Source of the DNA: Angiostrongylus vasorum
Taxonomy: Eukaryota; Nematoda; Chromadorea; Rhabditida; Metastrongylidae
DNA length: 64,000 bases
Direction of reading: 5' to 3'
NCBI GenBank assembly: GCA_018806985.1
Contig: JADANN010000374.1
Coordinates: forward strand, 1,101,635-1,165,634
Shown here: one piece after another, positions 37,801 through 47,135 of the stretch
Position numbering within the stretch: position 1 is the first letter of the stretch
Layout: every line of letters begins with the position of its first letter
Notes under the pieces: model-generated
What the model was told of the DNA's origin: nothing
Databases searched by the model: none
The model's input: only the letters and a program-made list of their open reading frames with translations
Program-made: the position numbers and the translations under genes

Positions 37801-39720
37801 CAACTCTCCCTCTCATCCACAAGGGCTGCGACTGCCTATGGCAGTGAAGATCTGGGGGCAGACTTTGGCCAGGCTGACCTCGGGACTCTAGGGAACCATA
37901 ATGGCTTAATCAGCAAATCTCCGAAAAATGTTGATTATGTTGGGGCCCGCACAACCAGTGAGAACGGGCCATTCAAGTATCAAGTAAGTAAGAAGATTAG
38001 AATATCCTCTTGTTGAAGTAAGAAAACGGGGCCTATCAGTTTCCCCGAAGGTTCATTGCCACAGCTTTCCATTGGCCTATCAGTTTCTCCGAAGGTTCAT
38101 TGCCACAGCTTTCCATCCTTGTTATGCAAGTGCGAACTACGTTGGGGCTCATCTCTCACCGCAAACTAAAAATGAGTTCAACATTCTCATCCCGAAATTC
38201 GTCTAAGCGTAAAGCATTACCACGATGACATCTTGGCAAGCAATAACAATTAATCGGTAAGTTCCCACGACGTGGAAAAGTCCGTGTAGGACTTTGAAGC
38301 TCTAGAGGACAGCAGAGTCTTGCGCAGTAAGCAAACTTCCAGTCAGATGAAAAATATTCTAAGTTCACATGATGGAGAGACGCCACTGAGGTATTCAACT
38401 ATTTATGTAACCTGCTGCCTTCTTATGAGCCAGAATATGTTTTTTAGGAATTAGAAGTTTAAAATTTCCTCTAGTACGTACGCGAAATGATATATTATCG
38501 CAGTTCTGTTACAGACACGACGGACGATAGCTAATATCTGAAGCACTCACCTCTTTTTAATTCATCAGCCTGTTTCTGCGGTAGTTTCGTGACGAATGGT
38601 GGCAGCCCACATGGAATCTTCTGAAATCAAAAATTGAGTCTCATAACATTACTAGATGAGAGACAGGCAACTTCGTGGACCCGCATGGTGTGGTGGTGAA
38701 CGCGTCATCCCCCTTGAAAGGGTAATAGCGCTTTCGTTTCCCACCGTAGACACCTGTGGTGCAGAATTTTGCAAATATCTCACCTCCATTGTGGTTGTTT
38801 TACTGAGATAGAATGCGCTGATTCTACGACACAAAGGGAATTACTTGTACGCACTTTTATGGATTCTCTCCATTACTGATGAACGACTCACCTGATTCTA
38901 AAACTGGTTAGACTAAAAAAGCTACCAAAGCGGATTATGTCCATGTGTTTACATCGCTGTTTTCTGTGCACCAAATGAATATTTATTCGACATGCATAGC
39001 CTGTTTAGACGAAAATATGTCGAATAAGCACTAAAAAAATCCGTTCTCCGGCATTTCCTTCACACAACTGGATTCGTGACAGAGCTGTTTACTCTTGTTG
39101 TCGATTGTACGTCCGATATCTGCATGACGATAATTTTCTGGAGTAGCCACTAACCAATGTTATCTTCTTTATCAGAGTAGAAGGTCTTATTAACTCATCA
39201 CAAAAAGACCCATAATAATAATGTTTCCCACTTATTTTCTGCCTATTACTATTTTCCATGGCATGGTGTGATGAGAAATACATCAACTATGATCTGAGAT
39301 ATTTGCGAAAGTTGGACGTCGGATCAGACCGAACCCTCTACTGCACTTTACAGGGACTCACGTGTTACCCATTGCACCACTGAGGTCACTCGAAGGCAGT
39401 GCAGTGGCTGACACGTAAGCCTTTGGATGGAGTAATCGCGAGTTCGATCTGGTCTGAGGTCTAAGTTTTGCAAAAATCTCAGCACCATAGTAGCAGTAAT
39501 AAATACTTAATTCATCTATTTATCTATCTATATATATATATGTATATATATATATATTTATATATATGTTCTTACGAACTGCCGTTGTTGAGCTGGGATA
39601 ACTACTAAATTGTTTCTGACTCTAATTTATGGAAAACTCAACGGTTTTTGTTTGAGTGAGAGCCACTCCAATGATAACCATGCAGAAGAACCACTGTAGC
39701 ATCTGAACATGTGATTTCAT
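31817..39720 (-). CDS. Secreted SXP/RAL-2-like (DUF148) protein, 6 exons found, 3' end not located
   Basis: Minus-strand exons in order: 39720-39643, 38620-38551, 36853-36727, 35202-35093, 32103-32026 and 31900-31817, encoding about 182 aa before the last donor (gtaaga). Exon 1 is a signal peptide, MKSHVQMLQWFFCMVIIGVA. Exon 2 carries IPCGLPPFVTKLP; exon 3 WANYQNGSACENEQ and SLTEAERAAVF; exon 4 PRFIRLLSPDVKRGFDAIW; exon 5 LTEYAEENFNEEQMKGFNVW; exon 6 ILKARRELDKRISKLSSKAK. The P-x-F-x-x-L-S-P-D-V helix start followed by charged helices with WA/YAEE is the DUF148 (SXP/RAL-2, Ani s 5-like) pattern of secreted nematode proteins. The N-terminal exons give a shorter related-looking segment with two Cys. 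The exon 1 donor (ccgttgag) is weak, and exon 2 ends one base out of frame with exon 3 (see findings). Introns of about 1.0, 1.7, 1.5, 3.0 and 0.1 kb hold repeats A, B and C and an RTE copy. A further 3' exon is expected. Confidence 0.72.
32380..32720 (+). repeat. Repeat C in SXP intron 4
   Basis: ttattcccacaacagtgtct, gaagcccagctaggag, cgtcacaacgtggcaaatct, ggtgatgacgatctgacag, caagactccagggaaccac. Confidence 0.68.
32840..33165 (-). repeat. Repeat A, nearly complete copy in SXP intron 4
   Basis: ttactttttattttctgcc, then acaaccacaacgttgctgag, gaacgaacgcgctattg, tcaccacaccatgcgggtc, ctctcagctagttctatcg, and aaactgaggctgcac. Sense is minus. Confidence 0.75.
33640..34640 (-). mobile_element. 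RTE-type retrotransposon fragment inside SXP intron 4
   Basis: 34194-34571 encodes TQWKTSKTMLLFNKGDIHDI, NYRSTCLVALVFKLFTRVIL, CEQAGFLKGFGPIDHIYTV and FTDLERAFDSVE, the fingers and palm start of an RTE reverse transcriptase. 33640-33880 encodes the ELSTRKGAAWGAFKNIEDVL segment further on. The FADD region between them is present only as broken sequence. It lies on the same strand as the host gene. Confidence 0.8.
35278..35550 (+). repeat. Repeat A copy in SXP intron 3
   Basis: atggccgatttgggctccct, gatggtagagttcg, cgcatggtgtggtggtaaac, ggacaatagcgcgttcgttc, acacctgcggttcgg, tatctcagcatcattg and gcagtaaataaaac. Confidence 0.78.
35960..36185 (+). repeat. Repeat B, sense copy with internal deletion
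   Basis: tggtcgttggtttgatctc (box B-like), then caatcacctctgacgatgc, gactgatcaacgccgagggc and a pyrimidine-rich tail. The central ccagacttgtctggg block is lost. It lies in SXP intron 3. Confidence 0.6.
37605..37985 (+). repeat. Repeat C, complete copy in SXP intron 2
   Basis: ccaacggtttaccgcctcat, cgtggctgggtgttcctgg, tccatcaggaagcctagc, accgtcctagtatcaaacta, ccataatggcttaatcagc, acaaccagtgagaacggg. Good family reference. Confidence 0.75.
38030..38120 (+). repeat. Tandem duplication, ~43-bp unit twice
   Basis: ggcctatcagtttccccgaa with ggttcattgccacagctttc and catt occurs twice end to end with one substitution (cccc to ctcc). It lies in SXP intron 2. Confidence 0.85.
38650..38805 (+). repeat. 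Repeat A, partial copy in SXP intron 1
   Basis: cgcatggtgtggtggtgaac, gaaagggtaatagcgc, acacctgtggtgcag, gcaaatatctcacctccatt. The copy ends 30 bp left... of nothing recognisable; the nearest exon is 38551-38620. Confidence 0.7.
39225..39500. repeat. Diverged repeat A inverted pair with tRNA-like boxes, SXP intron 1
   Basis: The left half is an approximate inverted copy of the right half around 39375. The right half carries box A-like gcagtgcagtggctgacacg and box B-like gagttcgatctgg, then aagttttgcaaaaatctcag. Confidence 0.65.
39513..39572. repeat. (AT)n-rich microsatellite
   Basis: tctatctatc then runs of tatatatata with g and t interruptions. In SXP intron 1. Confidence 0.9.
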
Positions 39721-40228
39721 AGTACAAGTAATACAAATTTATAGCGATTTTGGAAAAACGGCTTTGTATGCACACGGATGTGCGACGATGTGTGCGCATA
39801 AAATAAAGTTGTTCGGAGCATAGCAGAAGAAACATGGCAGGACTAGACATATCAGGTGATATGATCACGCTAAGGTTTTTCCTAATGTTAATCTTACACA
39901 TAGCACAATATTGTGTGATTTTTTAGCATTGACAAGGAGAGCATAGTGAATGTCGTAAACTGCCGCGGATGACTACTAGTTATGCGTGACTATCCTCTTT
40001 TATACCTCTGTGGGACAGGAAACTAGCCTCAACGACAACAAAAACGAACTATTATGGCGCGCCGATGTGCTCGGCATAACCACTGAAGAAAACCACTGCA
40101 AGCAGTACCACAATAGAGGACGTCGTTAAGATCTCCACTGCAAGTAAGCGAGTGTTTATAAATCAGCACCAAAGAGCGCTACGTTGCGCGCTTAGCCTGA
40201 CAGGCTTCTTTCAAGCATAAATTCAAAA

Positions 40229-40606
40229 ATGACCTCAAACCAATTATCAATGAAATTTTCGCCCACCCAATATCTCAAGAAGCACTTGGTTATTGAAATA
40301 AAAGCTGGTATAGATGATGTTGGTCTGATGTGTTTCTCATTTCAAAACTCGCCGGTAGTCAAATACACGATGACCTTCGATGATTTTTTAGATATAGTGC
40401 ATTTCCCTACAATATTAACTAATCTGATCGCATGTCATAAACGTATAGTACGGTTGAATGAAAAGTGCTCATCAACCAGTATTCGCTTTATGAAAAGCTG
40501 GAACTTGTCGGTGAGTCATTCAGTCAGTCCGGATAAATCTACTGGTTCCGGTGAGCGAATATTTCTACTGGATTCGTGTTTGCGATACGGAAAGATATCA
40601 TTGTAG
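40229..40606 (+). other. Unrecognised 125-codon ORF
   Basis: Begins MTSNQLSMKFSPTQYLKKHL and contains VGLMCFSFQNSPVVKYTMTF. The composition is ordinary and there are no repeats in it. No domain recognised, no convincing splice partners, and AT-rich surroundings make chance possible. It lies between the SXP start and repeat D. Confidence 0.2.
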
Positions 40607-40964
40607 GTGGAAATACAAGCAGTCACGGTTTCCCTCAACGATGAAATTCTGGATGCTCATGTTTCCACATGCTTTTCCTTGTAAATATATGTTGAGCAAA
40701 ACTCCTCAAAAAGGTAATAGTAAGTTTTCTATAGAGGTCTCTCGAAAACTACATTGGATCCAGGACGACCTATGAATAAACGCATTCGCGATTCTGTTAA
40801 TGTCAAAATGATCAAGAAGGTCAACCAATCACCTGTGTTTATAAGTCTGTGAGAAAAAGAAGAATAAAACGCATGCGAAGGCTGCTCAATCGTCTGTACA
40901 TATAGCTCATTTACAGTGTTCAATAAAAATTAGCATCTTACAAAAAGCAATCTTTCTCTCGGAG

Positions 40965-41345
40965 ACCGATAGCACAGTGGTAATGATGTCCGTCATCACG
41001 AGCATGGTGCTAGTTCGATTCCGCTCCGGGCCAACCAAGCATCGTCCGGAATCGGGAATTTGGTACCGGGCTTGTCTGGGAAAGAAACCACTCTCTGCAA
41101 CCCAATTAGGAACACTCCAGTCCGGTTTTCTCAGGACTCTAGGTAGAATTGCTCGACCAGCATTCTACAACGTTCAAGATAAAATGGACTCAAGCAGCAA
41201 CCGAAGCCTACAAGTTGGAAGATCTTCGTGGACAATGGATCCGAGGGAACGAATCCAATTTGAGAAGTGCTGGGATCTGCACAACAGACGTGAAGACGGA
41301 TAGAATGAAAACAAAAATAAAAGATAAAATAAAAAACTTTTCTCC
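40965..41345 (+). repeat. Repeat D, complete sense copy
   Basis: Head: gatagcacagtggtaatgat (box A-like), 35 bases on ctagttcgattccgctcc (box B-like). Body: ggtaccgggcttgtctggga, ggactctaggtagaattgc, gacaatggatccgaggg. Tail: A-rich (gaaaacaaaaataaaag). The internal pol III boxes and A-rich end define a SINE. Confidence 0.8.
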
Positions 41346-43429
41346 ACCACTTCCGGAGTGTTTTAATGAATGGCAGTTTTGTAAAATTTTCGGCTAGAAA
41401 GTGGCCGATCGATTTAGCTTAACGTGTAAGTCTTGATGGTATACGCTTCATTGAACGGCGAGCAGACTGAGGCAGCCGATGAGGGAGCGAACTGGCTGTA
41501 GGCGACGGGGAGAGCAGGAATGCGACGATCGTGGATGGTACAGTGCTTGCTAGAATGCTGTGAAGCCATTGTTTTCAGCTGGGAAACACAACAGCTCTGC
41601 GAAACAATCGCATATGAGAGGAAATAAACGCCATTGGAGAAGATTCCTTTGTTCAACATCTAGCCACCCACGGATGAGCGAATGGAACGGTATGGTTGGA
41701 GAAGCCACATCACTCCAAACTACCTTCAGAACATTTTTCAGTGACAAATAGGAGCTTTTGATTTCAGGAGAACTGTATTTCCTCAAATGAGATCATCATA
41801 TTTCTTAATGATTGCTTTCTTTCATTCAGCCGAAATCGGAAAAACAATAGTAACTGCAATAAAAGGTGGTCATTATCAAGCCTGTGAAATTTTTTCTTCT
41901 ATCTCATAAATAAGAGTAATAAGTACATGACAGCTGTATTCATTACAATGTCCTAACTTCTTTTTTCATTGTAACGCACTTTGTCGACTACAAACAAATG
42001 AATACTATACTGAGATACTGAGATATGAGCAAAATCCGGAGCCACAGATGGGCTTCACCACGATTACATTTACTGAAGGCTCACGGTAGCACGAGTGACC
42101 TTGTGCATAAAAGGGTAAAAGATAAGGCGCTAAACATTGAATAATGCGCCATGCGGTCGACTTAATCAGCCATCGTAGAAGTGACTGAATGCATATCTAG
42201 CCTGCGCAAATGATTTGTTAACCCCATCGATGTACTAAGTAAGCGCCATGACCCCTAGACATGTCTGGTATAATTTTACCGTTTCTCTTGCTTGAATGGA
42301 GGGGTTGCTGAGCTCGAGACGCGGAATCGAAACAGGAATCGATTCAGTTTGTCTTTCTAAGCAGCTCTTATTAATTCCCCACACGCGCCCGACCATGTGG
42401 GTGGGAGGAGATTTTCTGTTTTGTCTCGACAGTTGTTCTGAAAAGCAGCAATTCTTTCGATGAACCGGCTGCGAGAAAATCGAATTGTAGTCTTAAAGTA
42501 CTAACTAGTGATAATTTCAAAATCGTGCATGAATCACTTATTACCACTTCTGTTCTCTTTTGATCGTCAAGTGGGTCAAGCGAGCGCTGTTAGTCCCCAT
42601 TCGTTCATGACGCCTGCCAGAATTGTTTAATCAGTTTTTCAGACTCTCGGGGTCATCATATTTTTTCCAGGACATTCTTGATCTTGTAGACGCTACGAGT
42701 TCCTCTTACTACCCTTTTTCACTCTCTGTCTTTAACCTACGCGTTAAAGGATGTTCGTTATAAACAATCGCTAACTGTAAACTGTGCATGGGATATGGGA
42801 GTGAATCAGATTCGTTTTACGATGCCGGAGGGAATGGTCCGCAACGAAATACCCTTCTATAAAGCTGTTCTTGGAGACTTCAGCGCCAGTTTACGAAAAG
42901 ACGGTGAAAACGATGGAAGCCGTAGCGCTGGACTTCTGTTCATAGCACGTTTCTTCCACAAGAATTTATTTCCTAAGAATAAGGAGATTTGGCGTGAAAC
43001 CTGAGAGCCACCTGATATGAAACCTGATAGCACGCCTTATGCGGAGATCAATCACACGCTCTACAGATAGCACACGGGCCTTCATTGGTACTTCTACGGT
43101 GCCACCATTCTCTACTGGATCCGATGCTTCGTTCACCGTATTCTCCTTGTGCGAACGGCAAATTAAGGAAGACCCGACTGAAAACTACAACATGCTCGTC
43201 AAAGGGCTCAAATATGCGTGAGTCAACTACTAGTTGTTGCATCGCCACCATCTCTGATAAGTTTCTCATGTAGAAAAGAAGCAAATCAAGCCATGAAATT
43301 AAACCGGTTACTTTGTCATCTTTTCGACCAGTGCAATGAATCAGAGATTGCGCCCAAGCAGCTCAGTTTTGGAAGGGAAAAAATCATAGAAATCCTCATA
43401 AATTAAACCGAATTTGAGACGCTTCATAC
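41346..43429. other. No gene recognised apart from a repeat B fragment
   Basis: 41414-41790 has overlapping frames on both strands with no domain. 42795-43290 has three short plus frames and one minus frame, none recognised. Confidence 0.5.
42125..42330 (-). repeat. Repeat B, diverged copy
   Basis: aatgcgccatgcggtcgact, gtgactgaatgcatatctag, gacatgtctggtataatt, and cgagacgcggaatcg. About 65 bp of repeat A-like sequence precedes it (41995-42060). Confidence 0.55.
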
Positions 43430-43700
43430 CTCAGGCTGATATTTAACTAGAGCCAGGCACATTCCTCGTTCATGCAAAACTCTGTGCGGCTGGTCCGCAA
43501 CAATGACTGGAACACTTACAAAGAACAAAACGGCGAATGTTTAAAATAAGGTGATTATTGTGCGAATAAAACATATGCATTAAGTTTTATCTGCTAAGGC
43601 TATAAAAGTGTTTGGCTGGGAAGATTGCGTGTCAGCTTCACCTTTCCGGGCTCTGAAGAAAGTGAAACCGCCAAAAAATGTCAGCTATTGTAAATAAAGT
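43430..43700 (+). mobile_element. Penelope-like element terminal fragment
   Basis: Parallels the right arm at 28900-29190: cctcaggctg, then ctctgtgcggctg, aaaataaggtg, ttttatctgct, gtgtttggctggg, and the hammerhead-like block ggctctgaagaaagtg followed by tgtcagctattgt. The CUGAAGA box is intact but the GAAA box is replaced by AAAA, so the ribozyme core is broken. Confidence 0.65.
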
Positions 43701-43844
43701 GTTGTAACTACTTCGTGTCTGCTCATCAAAACAACGGAGTAGAACTAACTACACAAAAAATCTTGATGAGAGGTGGATGGTATTTCGATGATAGGGAACA
43801 CATCCTACGTGAAATATGGGCTTTCCATGAACATAATAAAAAAT

Positions 43845-44140
43845 AATAAGAGATAAAGCTCTCGGCGTTGACCAATCCCTTAGGGATACGCCATGCATTC
43901 AACTTCATTAAACATCGTTTGGAGGTGATTGAATGCACATCTAGCCTTAACAATGACTCGCGGTGGCCCACCGATGTATCGAATCAGTGCTGCTATCCTC
44001 CCAGACAAGTCTGGCACCAATTTGCCGACCCCGGAGGGATGGAAGGGTTGGTGGGCCGTGCGCACGGGAGTCGATTCCATGTGTGTCCCTGCAAGGCGCC
44101 TCCGACGACTGCGCTACACGCGCCCTCTCCATGAACATGG
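43845..44140 (-). repeat. Repeat B, nearly complete copy
   Basis: ataaagctctcggcgttgac, cttagggatacgccatgc, ggtggcccaccgatgtatcg, cccagacaagtctggcacc, ccggagggatggaaggg, cgactgcgctacacgcgccc. Sense is minus with box A tgtagcgcagtcg. Confidence 0.78.
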
Positions 44141-44794
44141 AATGCGAAATGTAGGAAGAATATAGGGCACATGCCGCTGACGGCAACTGCTGACCGAGTA
44201 ACGAAAGATAATATGCTTTGTGTTCATTTATATGGCTAAATGATGCTCTCAATTCGCTATCAAGTAATTGCGTTTAAGTAGGTTCTTCAATGACCCGCCA
44301 GAATTTTGCAGAACTCGCAGTAAACCTATACAGTGCTCTTTGGAAACTTGCACTTGCAACAACTATTCCATCCTCGAGATCAAGAAGGATGCATCGCCAA
44401 ATGTGGAGGGACCCGTGGCGTAGAGCGAATAGTTAACGAAGGGATGAGTAATGCTGTAGAACTGATTACAAGGAGATGAAAACGTTCTCTACAAAATGGA
44501 GGGACCATTGTGCGGCTTACTTTGGAATATCACTGTGTTCACTGTGTATATTCCTCCATACGTTTGTAACTCCAACCAGTCATGTTACTCTTCTCTTTTA
44601 GGACTCTTCTGAAGAGATTCCCAAGTCTGAGGTAAATGCAAGACGACTTCGGAACGCATTTTCACACTGTCACACCCATTCTTGAATAAGTATCTCAGCG
44701 ACATTCAAACTCTTGGCTTTTTTAGTATAGTCGTAAAGACTTTAAGACACGTAAAGTGGCCGTGCACCCTCATCAACGTTATTGATATAAGCAC

Positions 44795-45000
44795 AATGAT
44801 GCTGAGATATTCGCAAAACTTCGGACCGCTGGTGTCTGCGATGAGAAATGAACGCGCTTTTACCCTTTCCGGCGGGCTAACACGTTCACCACCACACCAT
44901 ACTGGTCATTCGTTTCTCCTGTCCCTCAGCTAGTTCTATCGATCAGTGCCATCAGCAATCACAAGAGACTGCAGTTGAAATCACAGTGTTAACCTTTTAT
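44795..45000 (-). repeat. Repeat A, left member of an inverted pair
   Basis: gcacaatgatgctgagatat, gaaatgaacgcgcttttacc, cgttcaccaccacaccata, agctagttctatcgatcagt. It loses the spacer after caatcac and joins the second copy. Confidence 0.75.
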
Positions 45001-45290
45001 TTGCTTAACTATATTCAATGCTGATTTGGGCTCCCCAGATTGGTCCCGTTGACGGGTGACTGATGACGGCACTGATCGATAGAGCTAGTTGAGAGACAGA
45101 AGAAACGAATGACCCGCATGGTGTGGTGATGAACGTAGGCCTCCCGGAAAGGGTAAAAGCGCGTTCGTTCCCCCACCGCAGACACCAGGTGTCCGGATTT
45201 TTTGCAAATATCTCAGCATCACTGCGGTTGTATTTCGCATCATACCACGCCGTGAAAAATTACAGTAGGCAGCAAATAAAAGGTTAGCTC
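45000..45290 (+). repeat. Repeat A, right member of an inverted pair
   Basis: gctgatttgggctccccaga, cgttgacgggtgactgatg, acccgcatggtgtggtgatg, ggaaagggtaaaagcgcgt, tctcagcatcactgcgg and gcagcaaataaaaggttag. Confidence 0.75.
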
Positions 45291-45469
45291 TTTTATCGAT
45301 ATAATTTTTTAAAAAATGCGGCCACGAAAATAAGCAAATCGGAAGATACGATGGTTCTAAAAGTTGCTTCCTTGAATAATGTGATCTTTCTGAGAGCGAA
45401 AATAAAATGAGGCATGCAAGGAATCGATGACTCCATAAGTATATAACTCCTGGACAACAGTTATACTGC

Positions 45470-45850
45470 ACAGATTTTTTTCTTTTGTACGACCCGTCTT
45501 CACATCTACTGTGCGGATCCCAGCACTTCCCACGTTCGATTCGTTTTCTCGCACTCGTCATCCACTAAAGTCTTCCAAATTTTATGTGTAGCTTCGGCTG
45601 ATGCTTGACGATTTTCACGTCATCTCGAATGTCGAAGAATGCTGGTCGACTTGATTCTTCCTGGAGCCCTGGGACAGCCGGGCTGGAACGTTCCCAAATC
45701 GATTGCAGAGAGTGGATTTTTCCCCCGAATATGCTCGGTACCAATGTCCAGAATATGGAGAGATGAGAGGCTTGGTGAGCTTGGAACAGGATCCAGCCAG
45801 CACTGTGCTCGTGATAGTCGACATCACCACTGCTATACTGTCCGCCTCCT
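45470..45850 (-). repeat. Repeat D, complete copy
   Basis: Starts with a T-rich end (the A-rich tail on -), then cttcacatctactgtgcgg, gaagaatgctggtcgac, and gtgctcgtgatagtcgacat with accactgctatactg, the box A/box B area reversed. Confidence 0.78.
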
Positions 45851-46844
45851 ATATTGGCCAGATAGGGCTTGTTTTTGGTTATAATGCGGTCTATTTAGAT
45901 ACAGAACTCACAACTCGGAGATCTGGTCAACTGTAGTTAATGTTGACAGGCGGAGCTTGTGACGTTGTGAGTTACCACGATCCTGGTCATTATGAGAAAT
46001 TCACGCAGCCTCTTGTCCCAATCTCTTCATTGAAACGAACAGATCACTTTACATAGTTCTTTAGACTTTGGGACTGATCTCGGCGTCAAAATTATCAAAG
46101 AAGATCCTAAAGAAGGTGTGATATTCCCATTAGAACTTCTCCAAGTTCCTATGAAATGCTTCGACTTCGTCTTCTTTATAGACATCTTTTAGAATGTACG
46201 CAATAGGGATTCTCAAAGTCAATGCCGATCTGCATTGCATCTTTCCCATCGTAATATCTGACACAGGTTGTTATTTGTTCAGTACAATCGACGTTCATCT
46301 CCAAAGTTATCTACACTAAGACACCAACTTCACCAGGTTCTCCTCTATCGTACACATCTCAGAAGTCGTTCTCCGGCATCGTTGGCAGAGGAGATTAATT
46401 GGTTTCCTCTCATGTCGCACAATGCGATGTCGTCTTATATTTCTAGCTTTCATCAGCTGATCTGCAATAGAAGCTTGCAATGCTAACAAGTGTGAGTTAT
46501 TAGCAGATTTTGTCTCCATAGTCTCTTGTTAGCAGGGAATACTTTGGAGTAGCTTGTCGAACACTTTCGAAGTGAAAGAGGAGTCGACTTGAACATTTCT
46601 AAATACATGCGGTAAGTTTGAGTCAATAAGCCTTTCCTATGAATCCACCTGAATTTCACTGCGTGTACACTGTCATCAGTGATGTGCTTTTAATCCTCAA
46701 TTTGCCATTCGATGATATGGCGCGAATCTTTGCCAGGAAACTTCCTCGTTGTGAAAATCCGTGGGAAATAATGTGAATGCTCAAATGAATTTTCAGCAAG
46801 ACTTTGTGTAGACTACTATATATGTATTATATAAAAACATATAT

Positions 46845-47135
46845 ATGCATATACTTGGATGGCCCGTCTTCATTAGTTGTGCGGACCTCAGAATAATTCC
46901 CATTTCTTCGGAATCTTGCTGGTTTAGCCATTCTGGTTCCCTGGAGTCCCGAGGTAAGCCTAGCCAAAGTCTGCCCCAGGTCGTCACCGACAGTGGTCGC
47001 CTTTGTGGATCAGAGGGAGATTTGCCACTATTCAACTAGTTTGATACCAGGACGGTTATAGATCCTTGGATTGGTTCAATCTTAGCTGGGCTTCCTGATT
47101 GAAACGCCCAACTTCTCAACTTGGGAGGCCCTGCT
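46845..47135 (-). repeat. Repeat C
   Basis: atatacttggatggcccg, ggttccctggagtcccgag, ggtcgtcaccgacagtg, actagtttgataccaggacg, ttagctgggcttcctgattg. Directly followed by the RTE copy at 47130. Confidence 0.75.

Noticed and set aside
40965..41040. tRNA-like box A and box B
   Set aside because: The segment cannot fold as a complete cloverleaf with acceptor stem and is part of dispersed repeat D, so it is not called a tRNA gene. The same applies to boxes in repeats A and B.
43868..44252. Cluster of five overlapping frames on both strands
   Set aside because: All lie in a GC-rich repeat B copy; open frames here reflect composition.
45085..45561. 158-codon minus frame, the second longest in the window
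   Set aside because: It runs across a repeat A copy and into a repeat D copy; the translation is of SINE sequence, not a gene.
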